The notes beneath the pieces are model-generated. The model was not told the DNA's origin. It was given only the letters and a program-made list of their open reading frames with translations, and searched no databases. The position numbers and the translations under genes were made by a program. Positions 1 through 11,710 of a DNA stretch of 64,000 bases are shown here, in pieces. How positions within the stretch are numbered: the stretch's first letter is position 1; each line of letters begins with the position of its first letter. Source of the DNA: Colletotrichum lupini. Its lineage: Eukaryota > Ascomycota > Sordariomycetes > Glomerellales > Glomerellaceae. The DNA is taken from contig NC_064672.1 of the NCBI RefSeq assembly GCF_023278565.1, positions 2,852,001 to 2,916,000 on the forward strand, written 5' to 3'.

Positions 1-1237
1 TGCGAGCTTGACATATAACTTCTGCCCTATTACTACGTTCACTGCTCGCTGCCGGTCGCTGCTGCTGCTCGCGCTGGTGTTGTTCTGCAAAAGCTAACCA
101 GCCTATGCCCTTGCCAAACACACACATCCTCACACACCCTCCTCACACGCGCACACACACACACACTTCCCATCCGTACCCAAACCTCGTCTTTCTCGTC
201 GTCTCTTCCTTCTCCACAGCCGCGGTGGCTTTCTCACACACACACACTCTCTCTCTCTCTCTCTGCCTCTCTTTCTCTCCTTATTCGCTACTGCTGCTGC
301 TAGGCTCGTCACTGTCTTCCTGGGTCTCAACTTGTCTCCTCCTACGCCCATCCTTATACACACCCCTCCCTTGCTCTCACTCACTCTCTTCTCGTTTCTT
401 CTTCGATGACTTTCCTCTCGTCAGTTCAAGAGTCTTTTGAGCCTGTCACTTTGTTAATCAGACCCCGGCTTCCGTCCCCCACTTCGTCCTCCACCTCTTC
501 AACCCATCACCGTCCCTCAAACTACCACTTTCTCGGTCCATTTTAATTCTTTTCTCTTCCATTCACAAACTGCATCACCGCAAGTTCCCGACGTAGACCG
601 GCTTGTACCTTGTTTCCTTGGCCTCTACCGACTTTCCGTAGGAGAACGATGACTCTGGTAAAGCTTCGCTTTCTAATGAAGACTTCTAGCAGCCTAGTTT
701 GACCAACGTATACTTACGCCGCCGCCCTCTTTTTGCTGTCCGCCCGCCCGCCCGCCTGCCTGCGTCGACACCGAGCGAGCTCAATTTCCGATCATTGGTT
801 GCCGGCTTCTCTAACTGGCCCAATCATGTTGATGACTTCCTCAAAACTGCCAGCTACGCCGCCATCTTGATCTAAAACCAGGTCCCTTTTCCCTTTTCAG
901 ATCTTTCTCCCCCCCTTTTGCCTATTCACCAGGATTAAACGGAACGCCTTTTCCTCTTACCAACCTCACGATCGACATCATCGATTGTTAAGCCACGGCA
1001 GAATCAGAGAACTTTGTTGCCCTCACCACTTCCAGCAACGGGGCCAGCGTCACCGATCTCCACCGCTCTCAACCCGTGATCCTACTCTAACCCACCTCTG
1101 CCGTAATTCCCAACGAGTAGACACACTGCCTTGAACTTTACATTACCCGCGAAGCGAAGAGAACCTTGAACGAGCACCGAACAACCGTCCCCATTTCGAA
1201 TCTGGTCGGGAAATTTCACCGACCTTGAACTTTCCAA
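1..1237. promoter_or_regulatory. Pyrimidine-rich upstream region of the Myb gene
   Basis: No supportable gene. The plus strand is strongly C/T-rich, with a (CA)n run near 144-166, a (CA)n-(CT)n run near 235-265 and many CTCT blocks, typical of a fungal promoter or long 5' leader. Short open frames here are low-complexity (His/Thr/Ser/Leu-rich) and look like shadows of the repeats. A 5' exon of the Myb gene may lie here: ATG at 649 followed by a GTAAAG donor is one candidate, unproven. Confidence 0.5.
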
Positions 1238-2566
1238 GTGTTCCAGAAACTGCCCTTCTTGGGTGGTGTCGAGCAAACCGAAAAGCTGGCGCGCGTCTAT
1301 CGCGCCCATGACACAAGACCGTATCCAACCTACTTAGGCGGCCAAACCGTCACCGTGGATATCGCGTCTCTCCTGAAGGCTCCCGACTCAGATGAGTCCT
1401 CCACCGCTCCGCCTCAACATACCCGATCATCGTCAGACCCGTCCGCAACCGCAACCACGGCGGCCACAGCGCCTGTCAGCGGGCTACCTCCGTATGGCCC
1501 GCCTCCCGTAGCACCGGGCCTGGCTGTTGGCGGCAAGCGTGCCATGCCACCGCACGTAGCGGAGTCTCCGGCCAAGAAGCAGAGCAAGTGGTCGCCGGAG
1601 GAAGATGCTTTGATCATCGAACTTCGGGGGAGCGGAATGAAGTGGGAGGACATCTCGAAACGTCTGCCGGGAAGAAGCGCCATCAGTTGTCGACTTCACT
1701 ACCAGAACTACCTCGAGAGGCGGAGCGAGTGGGACGAGGAGCGCAAGAACAAGCTTGCACGGTTGTACGAGAGGTATGATTTGATCACAGGAGCATCGAA
1801 ATCACCCTCGATTCGCTTTGTCCATCTTGAAGAGAGAAGAAAACTGACGTGTTAAATTAGATTCAAGCCGGAGATGTGGGCAAAAGTTGCGGAGGAGATG
1901 GCCGTTCCTTGGCGAGCCGCAGAGGCCATGCACTGGCAGCTTGGCGAAGCGGACATGGCTCGACGGGCCGGTGTGGTGCCCTTTTCTTTGACTGCGGTCA
2001 ACGTCGACCAGCCTGGCGGTGGCCACCGGCACTCTCCTTCTCGGGGGCACATGCACACCCAGTCCCAGCCTAGCCTACCTCGGGACATTGGCGGGCCTTC
2101 CCCCCGATACAGCCGACCACCGCCGCCTGGTATATCCCCGATTCCCGGTGGACGAGTCATCGCCGCCCGACGGGAGAGCGTTCCTGGCAGGCCGCTGATG
2201 GGGCCGGATCCGAATGAGATGGCGGGTATGGGGCCAGGCGGCCCCGGTTTAGCACCGATTCAGGGACTTCCGCCAGGCCGAGGCGGAGGCATGCTTCCGG
2301 GAGTTGCCGAACTGACTACCGGTGTCAGCCCATATAGCACTCCAGCATACGCGATGGGCGGTATACCTACGGCAAGCCCCGTGCCCAGCGCGAGAGCTAG
2401 CCCGGGACCGCTGCTTCCAGCCCTCCACTACCCACCGCCTCACGAACAAGCCGGTGCGAAGCGACGAGCCAGCCCGGGCACAGAGATGATGGGCTCAAGG
2501 GAAACGAGCCGGCGACGGCACATGGACCCCCGTCAGGAGGAGATGGATCGGCGACGTGTGGCATGA
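1238..2566 (+). CDS. Myb/SANT-type DNA-binding protein (two tandem repeats)
   Basis: Probable nuclear DNA-binding protein. Two coding exons, 1238-1773 and 1861-2566, joined by an 87-nt intron (donor GTATGA, acceptor TTAG), give about 413 residues in frame. Counting from 1238, a first Myb repeat runs about residues 117-162 (KWSPEEDALI start, W/W spacing, HYQNYLERR end) and a second, more divergent one about 165-205, completed by the splice (YERFKPEMWAKVAEEM). The rest is Pro/Gly/Ser-rich and probably disordered, ending in a basic Arg-rich tail. The codon at 1238 is GTG, not ATG, so the true start is unresolved. Choices are an upstream exon spliced at TTAG|GC (exon from 1338) or at CCAG|AAA (exon from 1249), or the internal ATG at 1544. 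Uncharacterised Myb factors of this shape are common in Pezizomycotina; the target is unknown. Confidence 0.8.
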
Positions 2567-3515
2567 TTGCGAGGGCAGGGTGAAAGCGGTGATGGCGCGG
2601 CGAACTTTGGAGTTGGGAACAAAATTCTTTCTGAGGGGGGACGACACGAATCGGCTCCCCCCTCTTGATTTTTCATGAGAGCATGGGAAACCTCCGAGGA
2701 TTGTTTTTTTCGTCCAACGTGTGCGGAGGGCACGACACACGGCACGGGAACAGCATGTTGCATCGGGATTGGAGCAAGATTTTGTCTCATTTTTCTAACT
2801 TCTCAGACACATAACATCGTTTATCACTCGAGGTTGACGCTATCTCTTTTGAAAAAGCTTCCCTCGTGTCGGGCAACGGATCTCCTCACGGCCACGTCGT
2901 CTTCTTCGTGTCATTTAACTTTTAACCTTTTTTTTTTTTTTTTCCTTCTTTCTTTTCTCTCCCCCATACTCCTCTCCAGACTTGCCCTTTGGTGGTCATT
3001 TTTCAGCCGGCGGTGTTGCGAAGAAAGGGAAAACAAAAACAATATTTTCTTCTTTTGCCGTTGGGTTTTTACGGTACCCGGCAGGTTAGGGGAGGGAGGG
3101 ACGGACAGGGGCATCGGATCGGATTCATCATTTCATGGCCACAAAAAAAATTCACGAGGATGTTGTTGTTGTCGTCGGGTATGCAAAGGTGTTTTCCAAG
3201 AGAGGTGGGACGGGAAGAGTGAAGAGTATGTTATGAGCGTGTGCTGGTTTCTTCTGTATGTATTGTTCCGGACAGTTGTGCGAGAGAGACGGGAGGGAGA
3301 GAAAGAGGAAGAAAGAGAGACCGAACGTAGTGGAAGCGGCGGGGAGTAAACGAAACACGTCACTTGACGAAGAGATGGATTATGCTCATGATAGAATTTC
3401 AAGGTCTCTAGATCACTTTCTTGGCTTGCCTCTATATTGTTGTCGCTGAAAGACATGTGACCTCTGTCCATCTTTCATCTCCTTGCTTCCCTTGAGCGTC
3501 TGTCTAGGTCCCATC
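2567..3515. other. 3' intergenic region between convergent genes
   Basis: Convergent 3' flanks of the Myb and Trm9 genes. It contains a 16-17 nt T run near 2927-2944 and GA-rich blocks near 3286-3330. No gene is supported; the open frames are low complexity. Confidence 0.5.
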
Positions 3516-4544
3516 TCACGAGTCCCGGCAAAAGATGGCCCACCAGTTATCCCTCTCATAACCGCTCTCGAGCACCCTGCCCCCGACCTCCACGACGTCC
3601 TCCTCAAGCTCGCCCTCGCGGTAGAGGTGGTAATACCTCTGGAACGTCTCGTCCTTGGCGGGTTCGGCGGCGGCTCTCTCCTTGTCCTGCTCCTTCTCTT
3701 GCCCCCTACCCTCGGGCTTCTCCTTCTTCCCCTTTGTCACCCACGACACGAGCTGATCCTGCGCGGCGCCGGCGTCCCACCCGCGCCGGCTGTTGCCTTG
3801 CTCCAGGGCCCAGACCATGACGAGGGCTTTGCCCCCTTGTTCTGCAGCGGTGCCGGGGCGCACGGCGGAGAGGAGGGCCGCTACGGCGGCGCGGCGGCGC
3901 TCGCGGGTGGACATGTGGTGGATTACGGCGATGGAGATTGCGAAGTCGAAGGCGGAGGTGCGGTAGGGGAGGGCTAGGGAGTCTGCTACGAGGACCTGGT
4001 TCTTTGGTGCCGGTGTCGCAGGTGCTTCGGAGTCAGCTGCGACCTTCTTGTTGCCGCCCTTGTTCTTCTTCTTGGGCCCGGCGGCGGCGTCAAAGTGCGG
4101 CGGCTGGTACCTCCTCGCCAGCGAGACGAGGTTCGCGCTCCGGTCCGAGGCGACGATGAAGAGGTCCGGGTTGACGCCGATGTACTTGCCGTTGCCGCAG
4201 CCCGCGTCGAGGCCGACGGAGCCGGGCGGGAGGGAGAGCAGGAAGGAGGCGACGAGGGGCCAGGGCTTGTAGCGCGTCGAGGAGAAGTGCGGGGCGATGG
4301 CCTCGTAGACCGTGTGGACGTGGCGGGATTCGTAGGCGGCGGCGGTGTCGTTGTCTTCGTCTTCTGCTGGGGGCGGGGTGGTTGGTGCCGCGTCCTTTGA
4401 GGTCTCTTGTGGTGCGCCGGTGGTGGTGACGGTGTTGCTGGGTGTTGAGGCGGAGGGAGGGACCGGTGACCCGGGATCGGCGGGCACGGCCGGGTGGCCG
4501 GGGCCGGGTTGGGGGCCGGGTTGGGGGCCGGATGAGGCGGTCAT
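3516..4544 (-). CDS. TRM9: tRNA (carboxymethyluridine) methyltransferase Trm9-like
   Basis: Class I SAM-dependent methyltransferase expected to methylate the carboxymethyl group at wobble U34 of certain tRNAs (mcm5U/mcm5s2U), acting with a Trm112-type partner downstream of Elongator. Single exon, 342 residues, ATG at 4544. The Trm9 signature HVHTVYEAIAPHFS...TRYKPWP is at about residues 75-96, SAM motif I (VGLDAGCGNGKY) at about 110-121, a D-R-S motif at the end of the next strand, and the family block FDFAISIAVIHHMSTRERR is present, followed by WALEQGNSRRGWD. It ends in NWWAIFCRDS. Compared with the yeast protein it carries an extra Pro/Gly/Ser/Thr-rich N-terminus of about 70 residues and two Lys-rich insertions (near KKKNKGGNKK and a KE-rich stretch before the C-terminus), probably disordered. 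The family assignment rests on remembered yeast Trm9 motifs and is strong. Confidence 0.93.
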   Translation of the reverse strand: MTASSGPQPGPQPGPGHPAVPADPGSPVPPSASTPSNTVTTTGAPQETSKDAAPTTPPPAEDEDNDTAAAYESRHVHTVYEAIAPHFSSTRYKPWPLVASFLLSLPPGSVGLDAGCGNGKYIGVNPDLFIVASDRSANLVSLARRYQPPHFDAAAGPKKKNKGGNKKVAADSEAPATPAPKNQVLVADSLALPYRTSAFDFAISIAVIHHMSTRERRRAAVAALLSAVRPGTAAEQGGKALVMVWALEQGNSRRGWDAGAAQDQLVSWVTKGKKEKPEGRGQEKEQDKERAAAEPAKDETFQRYYHLYREGELEEDVVEVGGRVLESGYERDNWWAIFCRDS

Positions 4545-7525
4545 GGCTGGTGGTGCCGGAAGGGGTGTGTGTGAGAGAGAGAATGTGTGCGTGTATACGT
4601 GTGGCGCGTTGGCTTCCAGTCTTCACACCATAGGACAGCTTATTTCCTTTCCTGGAGCTTCGGGACCCTAGTAATCTAATCAAGCCCTGCACGAACGGCA
4701 CTTCTCACCCCCTTGCCTTTGGTCCTGCTATATCCGTACGAAGCAAATAGAGGAGGGAGTTTCGGTCGATCAGGGGGTGTTGTTGCGAGTGCGAGGCGGG
4801 GGGGAAGAGAGAGTGTGTGCAAGGGGTGTTGGGAGAAGACTCCCTTCGGAAGAGGGGGAGAAAAGTCGGTAACCAGGGCCCTGGTCTACGGTCCCGTTAA
4901 GGTTTTGGGATGTCCCGAGTTAAAGATAGCGCCCGCTAAAGCGCGTTCGCGCGCCAAGACAGAGCGCGGCCTTCTTTTCCTTTTTGTGTGTTCTGGCCGG
5001 ATATTGTCTGTGTGTTCCCGTTGCGCTTGCGGCTTTTTGTGATGGGCGGCGCGCGCGTGTGTGGTGGAATTAGTCACACCAGCCACTGCAGAAAAGGAAA
5101 CTGGGGATTGGAGGGATGGATTGTCGGATGAGGCTCGTGCCCTGCAGATACTGGGAGGCGTCTGATGGTATCTGTAGGTAACGCGGGTGTAAAGGGGTGT
5201 GTGGCTACAACAGAACAAAGGTGAACGAAAAAGGGACGTTGGGAATTGGTGAGCCACCGACGGGAAGATGACGATTTGTGACAATGAGCGGGGCGGGAGG
5301 AAATGCTGTCTGAGCGTTTGCATTTTACGTGTGGCGTCCGTCGGTGTGCGCTCCACTGATTTTCTCGACTCGGTGAGTCGGTGTGCAGAAGCTCTTTTAG
5401 TTTTTTGCTTCTTTTCGTCACTTTCGTGGGCGTGTGGAGACCAAATTCAAGGGGGATATCTTTCGGGAAAGAGTGAGGCGGGGGGCCGCTCCGGCTCGGC
5501 GCACACCGAGTCCGGTAGCTCCGGTCTGGTGGAACACAGAACCGGGGCCGTTGCTGGCCGGTCATCTCTTCCACATTCAAATAGAGATAGCTGAGCCGAC
5601 AAGGATTCCAGGAGGATTAAGGACTACCTGATCTTGGTCCTTACCGAATGCAGGCACCGTAACCTCAACTCCCCCGATGACCACTCCTGCGGCCGCGGCC
5701 GCCGACTGGGCCGCAGAAACCGGATGGTGGGTGGGCCACCGTCATTGTGGACGGATCGTGTTTAGGCTGCAGGCTGCAATTGCATGAACACCCATGGGAC
5801 TGACCATGGTTGACCGGCATAAATAAGACATAGTTATACTGCTACTTCGGGTACACCATGCAGCTTTCCGTCGAGGAAATTTTACAACAAGGACAAAAAA
5901 TCGAGATAAAGCTATTGTGCGAGACTCGAGTATGCAGTGAAATCTTAATGTCTTCATGTTCCTTTCTCAGGAAAATTACGGCCATGGGTACCTGCAGGCT
6001 GCGGCGCGGCACGGAATCAAGCGCTGAACTCGAACCCCGGGATTGCAAATGGGAGGGGGGCCTTGTCCCGGATCGGTCTACTCCGGGTGAGTACTCCGTA
6101 CAAGCCGCTGCTCACGAACTACTTTCGAAACGAACGGGAAAGTCCCTGAAACCAAATTTCTGTCGTTCGTTAATGATTTATGTTACATCCACAACGTGCG
6201 GACCGATCACGTTCGATCCATGGTGTTTGCTGCCCGTAATAGCATTACAAAGTAAGGAACAGGAGGGTGAGGTAGAGTAGGGGAGTGTATGGATACAGAG
6301 GTGCTAAACTCCTCGGCAGAGGGGAGCAAACAAATTTGCCAGGGAGGTATCCGTATGAACATGGCGAGACAGTTACATTCCAGACCGGGGCTTCAAACGC
6401 ATTTGGAATTTTCCAAAGACTCGGTACGAACGGATGGGGACTCATCCTCGAGTGATTTCTTGCGTGATTGTCGTCAGGGATTCTGAGCCTTCCTCTTCGG
6501 CTCGGATTGCCTGCGAAAGACGAGTTCGACAGGAATTGCTATTTCTAGGCTTCCAACAAGGCATTATGTTCCCCATTCTGGGAGGAGCTCCCAAGTGCGC
6601 TTGGGAAAGGCCGGAAGAACAAAACCGCCAATGTTGGCTGGATAGTATGCGCCCCACGGGTCTCTGCTTGCTTTGGTTACACTGTATATAATGCCTTACG
6701 TGCGAACCTCTTGCCGTGCGGCGTTGGAGGCTTCTTAGCCCATCGGCCCCTTTTCATAAGGTCAGTGTTGGTGATGTCAGACTCAGGTGGTACCGCTCGG
6801 GGCCCCTGTGTCCCTTGAGGATTTTAATCTCCGATCCGGCAGGGAAAGACACATTCAAGGGTCAAGAGCAAAAGAGAGGGGGGCGTTGCTGTAGCACATA
6901 CCTAGTTCTCCTGCCTTTCTGTTAGCGACCGTTAGAGCAAGTTTGCACTACTTCGTTGCATCTCTTTTTATCATTTTACTTTGAGCGTATCTCAATGTGT
7001 GGCTGGTGCCTTGCGGCGATTATTTCCAGCCTCTAGAATTTCTCTCGTGGCCACGTGTGGGAATCGGAGATTGTGTGTGACAAGAGGGATGATGATCACA
7101 CTTGTGTCTGATGGACACGTCCATCCAAGGTGGAGTCCCTGATGATGATGTTTGCCCGCTAGAGACATGTTCGTCGCCCGCGTGGCATTGACTTTTTGGT
7201 GCCTGCTTCACGATTGAACAGGGAGGTAAAGAAGGAATGTGTGTGGTGGGGTGGAAAGTAGAGCCGTTGCTGTCACTAGGTTTGCGCCACACGTCTGTAG
7301 CTTCAAGAGAAATCGAGAGACACTGACGTACGACGATCGCGGGCCAGCAAAAGGCTTATTTTTATTAGACTTCAACTACGGCGCCCCGGGCCGGGTTGGC
7401 GGTCCCGTTGTCCCGGGCCTCCCGAAAGCGGGGCCACGCATTCAATTCAAGATTTCTTTATTAAGGTATCTTTCCGTACAACCGGACTTATACAACACCG
7501 TATTCTCAAGCAACGCACCTTCATC
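4545..7525. other. Intergenic region, no gene seen
   Basis: About 3 kb between the divergent Trm9 promoter side and the 3' end of the dehydrogenase gene. GA/GT-rich sequence lies just upstream of Trm9 (4560-4860). The open frames are short, lack recognisable domains and overlap on both strands, so I support none of them. Confidence 0.5.
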
Positions 7526-8781
7526 TCAAGCATTACCCAGGTTCAATGGGCTCTGGGCATCAAACTTGTGGGTGGTGATGAGCTCAGGGTACTGGATACC
7601 ACCTTGCTTGATGACGCTGTCCATCGTCTCCATGATAACGAGAGACTCCGACAATGGCAACGTTGCGCTCTCCGTCTTTCCATCGCGCAGGCATCGCGCA
7701 CACTCATCAGCCTCCCAGAACATGCCATGGCCCCAGTCGCGCTCCTTATCCTTAGGGATGGGACAGTCGATGACCTCAACCTCTTCGACGCCCTTCTTGA
7801 CGACCTTGTACGATGTCGGCCTGTAGGCCGGGTGGGAAACCTGAATCTCGCCCTTGGAGCCCTGGATGCGGATCGCGGGCGCCGTCTCGCCCTTGTGGCC
7901 GTCGGGTGCTGTGTCGACGCGCAGCGAGGTGGTGGCGATGCCGGTCATCTGGTGCTTGGGGAAGTTGAGAATCATGGTGGTGGACTCGTCAGCACCTGTG
8001 ACGGGGTACTTTTGCACCGAGGCCAGAACTTCGGGGCTCTCCTTATCGGCCTCGGCCTCGGGCTGCAGGTGGTACAGCGTCTGGAAGATCCATGTCAGGG
8101 AGTAGATGCCCAGGTCTAGCAAGGCACCGCCAGCAAGCTCGGGGTTGACCATGCGGTGGGCGTCGGGGAAGGACAGCTTGCCGGAGGCATCTTCGGCGTT
8201 GCTGTTGAAGGACAGGTCCGAGGTGGCGCGGTAGACCTTTCCGATGGCGCCCGAGGAGATGAGCTCGCGGATCTTGATGCTGAGGGGGAAGTAGCGAGTC
8301 CAGACGGCCTCCATGAAGAAGAGCTTCTTGGCACGGGCCGTCTCGACGAGGACGCGGGTCTGCTCGGCGGTGACGGTCAGGGCCTTTTCGCAGAGGACGT
8401 TCTTGCCGGCGTCGAGGGCGAGCATGGCGTTTTGGAAGTGGTGGGAGTGCGGGGTGGCAACGTAGATGATGTCGACGGCCGGGTCGCGGACGAGCTCGGC
8501 GTAGGAGCCGTAGACTGTTGTGTCGGCGGGGGCGTCAATCTTCTTGACAAAGGCGCGAGCCTTTTCGGCGTCGCGGGAGGAGGAGACGGCGGCGATGCGG
8601 TGGGCGACGTCGGTCACCTCGCGCGAGGCCGGGTTGGTTAGGAGGTCCTTGCAGAAGGCTATCAAGACGATTTGGTCAGTTACGGCTTGGTGTTGGAGGT
8701 GCTCGGTTCTATCGGTGCAAGCATACTCTCGGCGATCCAGCCTGTGGCCATGATGCCCCAGTTGACAGTGTGAGGGGCCAT
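7526..8781 (-). CDS. Gfo/Idh/MocA dehydrogenase, D-xylose 1-dehydrogenase (NADP+)/dihydrodiol dehydrogenase-like
   Basis: Soluble NAD(P)-dependent oxidoreductase, probably oxidising D-xylose to xylonolactone or a related diol. Two exons on the minus strand, 8781-8727 and 8658-7526, with a 68-nt intron (donor GTATGC, acceptor GATAG), give 395 residues. The splice restores GIMATGWIAETFCKDLL, joining the Rossmann fold's first glycine loop to its helix; without exon 1 the nucleotide site would be missing. The catalytic lysine sits in CEKAL (about residue 110). Further family blocks are YVATPHSHHFQNAMLAL, MEAVWTRYFPL, ELAGGALLDLGIYSLTW and GHGMFWEADECARCLRDGK. It resembles the Trichoderma reesei NADP-dependent xylose dehydrogenase (Xyd1) along its length, from memory. 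Substrate choice within this family cannot be settled from sequence; the alternative is trans-dihydrobenzenediol dehydrogenase. Confidence 0.92.
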
Positions 8782-10351
8782 TTTGGGAGGTTGATGTGAT
8801 TGATCAAAGGGTGTGTTCCTTGGCTTGAGGTTCTGCTGCTAAGAATTGACAGGATCTCAGCTAGGGAATCGAATGCCTGTGTAGATATGAGACGATCGAT
8901 ACTGGAGAGGAAAAGAAAGAGGAAGAGCAGACGGGTCAACGAAGTGCGAATCGGCGAGGTTGCCTTTCCCTTTTCTATCCCGCGCGACCATCCCTACAAC
9001 GCGGAGCGGACCCTCCACCCCCAAATTCTCGGAGGTAGTTGCTGCGGGGTACGAGAATAGCAAGAAGGGCAGGGGCCCATTGTCAAACAGACGAATCGTC
9101 GATGCAAGTCGTGACCAAAGGGGCAACACCACACCACACCAGCACTTAGACTATGGAATTCCATGGTTGATGAAGTTTTCTGATTGCATAAATGGTTGAT
9201 TTCCTGCAACATGCAGTTTGACACCGACGAGCCAGCTCCAGAACCATGTACTTGGCTCGTTAGACAATCATCAATATCACCAGCCGAGTTTACAAACACA
9301 TCCTGGTGTTCCAATGGTGATGGTAAGTAGCGAGAACATTAGCATAAGCCGCCAAACAAGACGAGCCACCAAAGACGCGATTTGATTTCCGTGCTCCCGT
9401 CCTCGTTTCTCGCCCCCCCATTCCCCGGGTAAATTGACTTTGGGGTTTGGTGTGAGAATGGGTCCTTTTCGCCGATACTCCGCGATGACACATGGACTCG
9501 CAAAAGAGCTATCTAGGGTCAGTCAAGACCGATATCGTAACGCAAACTTCGTACCTGAGGTGAGCCGATTCGACCTTACGGCCCCACCAACTTTTTTCGA
9601 CTCCTAGAGTTTCCTCTTTGGGCCAGTTTGGAGATGGATGGAGCTGGGGGAAACTCTTCGTGTGGTGAGTGGTGATTTTGGCGGGGTTCGTATTGTTACC
9701 CCGCGGCGGAGTCCTCGTTTGCTTATCAGCGATAAGACGTCATAGACGATAAGGCACCTTACCTTAGGTACCTAACCTACCTTCCAAAGGTTGTATACTG
9801 AGGTGCTGATGTGAAGCTATTCTGAATATACAGAAGTATTCAGATCCTGAAGCCTCAGGTTCTCCTCTCCTATGGTCTATATGCCAATTCACTTCGGAAA
9901 TTCTCAACAGCAATAAAGGGGAACTTGCCCAGAAGACAAAGCTATTCGTAAACCAATCCTGAGGTCAAATTTACCGGGCTGTAGTTTGTGCGTCCGAATC
10001 CCACAAGCGCCTTCTTCAATTTGTTTTTTGGCCCTTTTGTTCTTGCTCTTGATTATTCCGGTGCCGGTGGTTATTGACTTAGACCAACACACTGAAGGCC
10101 GATTGATGTTTATGCCTCACGTACGATACATGCCGCTCTGGACCCTTCCTGGTTGACTACGAAGGTACCTGATCAACCTCACCTAGGTATCTGTGCATGC
10201 ATTCTGCGACAACCCCTCGTCGCCAACATCCTCTCCTTCAACACCTTACCATCCTCAACAAAGGTGAACTTATCACACTTCCTATTATCTCCGCGTACCA
10301 CTCGACCCCCACGCATACATTCTACCTGTACACCAACAACATCTCATCAAG
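8782..10351. other. Divergent intergenic region with ACCTA/AGGTA cluster
   Basis: Shared upstream DNA of the dehydrogenase (-) and the aldo/keto reductase (+). No gene is supported. At 9751-9785 and 10160-10190 there are dense AGGTACC/ACCTA repeats like those found elsewhere in the window. Around 9940-10010 there is a weak tRNA T-arm look-alike that does not fold. Confidence 0.4.
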
Positions 10352-11272
10352 ATGCCACAAACAATCGCCCCAATTCCCCGCCTAATCTACGGCACAGCCT
10401 GGAAGAAATCCCAAACCGCGCCCCTCGTCGCCTCCGCCCTCGCCGCAGGCTTCCGCGCCCTCGACACCGCCGCGTCCCACCACTACTCGGAAGAAGGCGT
10501 CGGCGTCGGCCTCCGCCAGTTTCTCTCCCGGAGCCCCTCACCGGCCACTCACGGCATCGCCCGCGCGGGTCTCTACATCCAGACCAAATTCTCCCCCGCG
10601 CCATCAGACCTACCCATCCCAGACCAAGTCCACAAGTCCATCGCCTCCTCCCTCAAGAACCTCGCCGTCGACAACAACCTCTTCGCGCCGTCACCTACAG
10701 ACTCTCCAGAAGGGCAGAAGACGGAAGGCGACGAGGAGTTCTACCTAGACTGCGTCCTCCTCCACGCCCCCTACCCCTCCTACAAAGACACCCTCCTCGC
10801 CTGGCGCGCCCTGGAAACATACGTCCCCTCCCGCATCCGCACCCTCGGCATCTCCAACGTCGACCTGCCGGACCTCCAGCGCCTCTGCGACGAGGACGCC
10901 CGCGTCAAGCCCGTCGTCGTGCAGAACCGCCTGAACCCTGATGAGGGGTACAATACCCCCGTCCGCGTCTTCTGCCGCGAGAGGGGGATTAACTTTCAGT
11001 CGTTTTGGACGTTGACGGCGAATCCGAGGTTGGTGAGGAGTTCGTTTGTGAGGCAGGTTGCAAAGGGTGCGGGCGTGAGTGACGAGGTTGCGTTTTATGG
11101 GTTGGTGCTTGGGTTGGAGGGGGTCAGTGTGCTGGATGGGACTACGAACGAGGTGAGGATGAGGGAGGACCTTGAGGGCGTGGAGAAGGTGGTGGCTTGG
11201 GCTGGTGGTGATGGTGCTGAGATGTGGAGGGAGAGTTTGGCGGCGTTGAAAGCTGTGCTTGGTGAATCTTGA
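10352..11272 (+). CDS. Aldo/keto reductase family protein
   Basis: Predicted cytosolic NAD(P)H-dependent oxidoreductase of the aldo/keto reductase barrel family. Single exon, 306 residues, ATG at 10352 in good context after a CT-rich leader. All four catalytic tetrad residues are recognisable: Asp38 in FRALDTA, Tyr45 in SHHYSEEGVG, Lys79 in IQTKFSP and His138 in VLLHAPY. The usual tyrosine context YGNE is replaced here by HYSEE, marking a divergent fungal subgroup. Further family blocks are IRTLGISNVDL (about 157-167) and PVVVQNRLNP. The C-terminal cofactor region (SVLDGTTNEVRMRED) is compact. The 3' third is less GC-biased at third positions than the first two thirds. Substrate unknown. The Xyd1-type dehydrogenase lies about 1.6 kb away, divergently transcribed, so a shared sugar or carbonyl pathway is possible but unproven. 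Confidence 0.88.
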   Translation: MPQTIAPIPRLIYGTAWKKSQTAPLVASALAAGFRALDTAASHHYSEEGVGVGLRQFLSRSPSPATHGIARAGLYIQTKFSPAPSDLPIPDQVHKSIASSLKNLAVDNNLFAPSPTDSPEGQKTEGDEEFYLDCVLLHAPYPSYKDTLLAWRALETYVPSRIRTLGISNVDLPDLQRLCDEDARVKPVVVQNRLNPDEGYNTPVRVFCRERGINFQSFWTLTANPRLVRSSFVRQVAKGAGVSDEVAFYGLVLGLEGVSVLDGTTNEVRMREDLEGVEKVVAWAGGDGAEMWRESLAALKAVLGES

Positions 11273-11710
11273 GGCATACTGAAGAGGGAAGACACCGATC
11301 ACTAAGTCCGGGTTGGTGAGAAGTACCCAGCAGTAGGTTTGTCTATTCGAGCGGAGAAAAGTCTTGGGACTCCGCGAAACTATTCATGAAACGCCCAAGA
11401 ATGCAGCTTTTCCTGGGTATTTCCTCAGTCCTGCTGCTAATCTTCTCTCGCCAGAGCCTTGAAATGGTTCTATTGCAAGAAAACACCGTCTCATTCCCCT
11501 CTCTCGATATTTTGACCATCCCCAACCCTCATCCAGGACAACGTCCTGGCAGAAACAAGACTCGCTGTGGTATCTAAAATCCTAATAAAGAAAAAGCACG
11601 AGCCGATATGGCTATCGTGTTGTCGTCGTCGTCTGCAGCCTCATCCTCGTATCGTATCCTGTCAACCTCATCATTATGGAAAGAAACCTCTCTGCCCCCA
11701 TGCAATGTCA

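Noticed and set aside
3483..4671. Plus-strand frames opposite Trm9 (for example 3483-3977)
   Set aside because: Antisense shadows of a GC-rich real gene.
9904..10092. tRNA-like sequence near 9940-10010 with a TCCGAATCCCAC T-arm look
   Set aside because: No A box at the right distance, and the D and anticodon arms do not form; only the T-arm resembles a tRNA.
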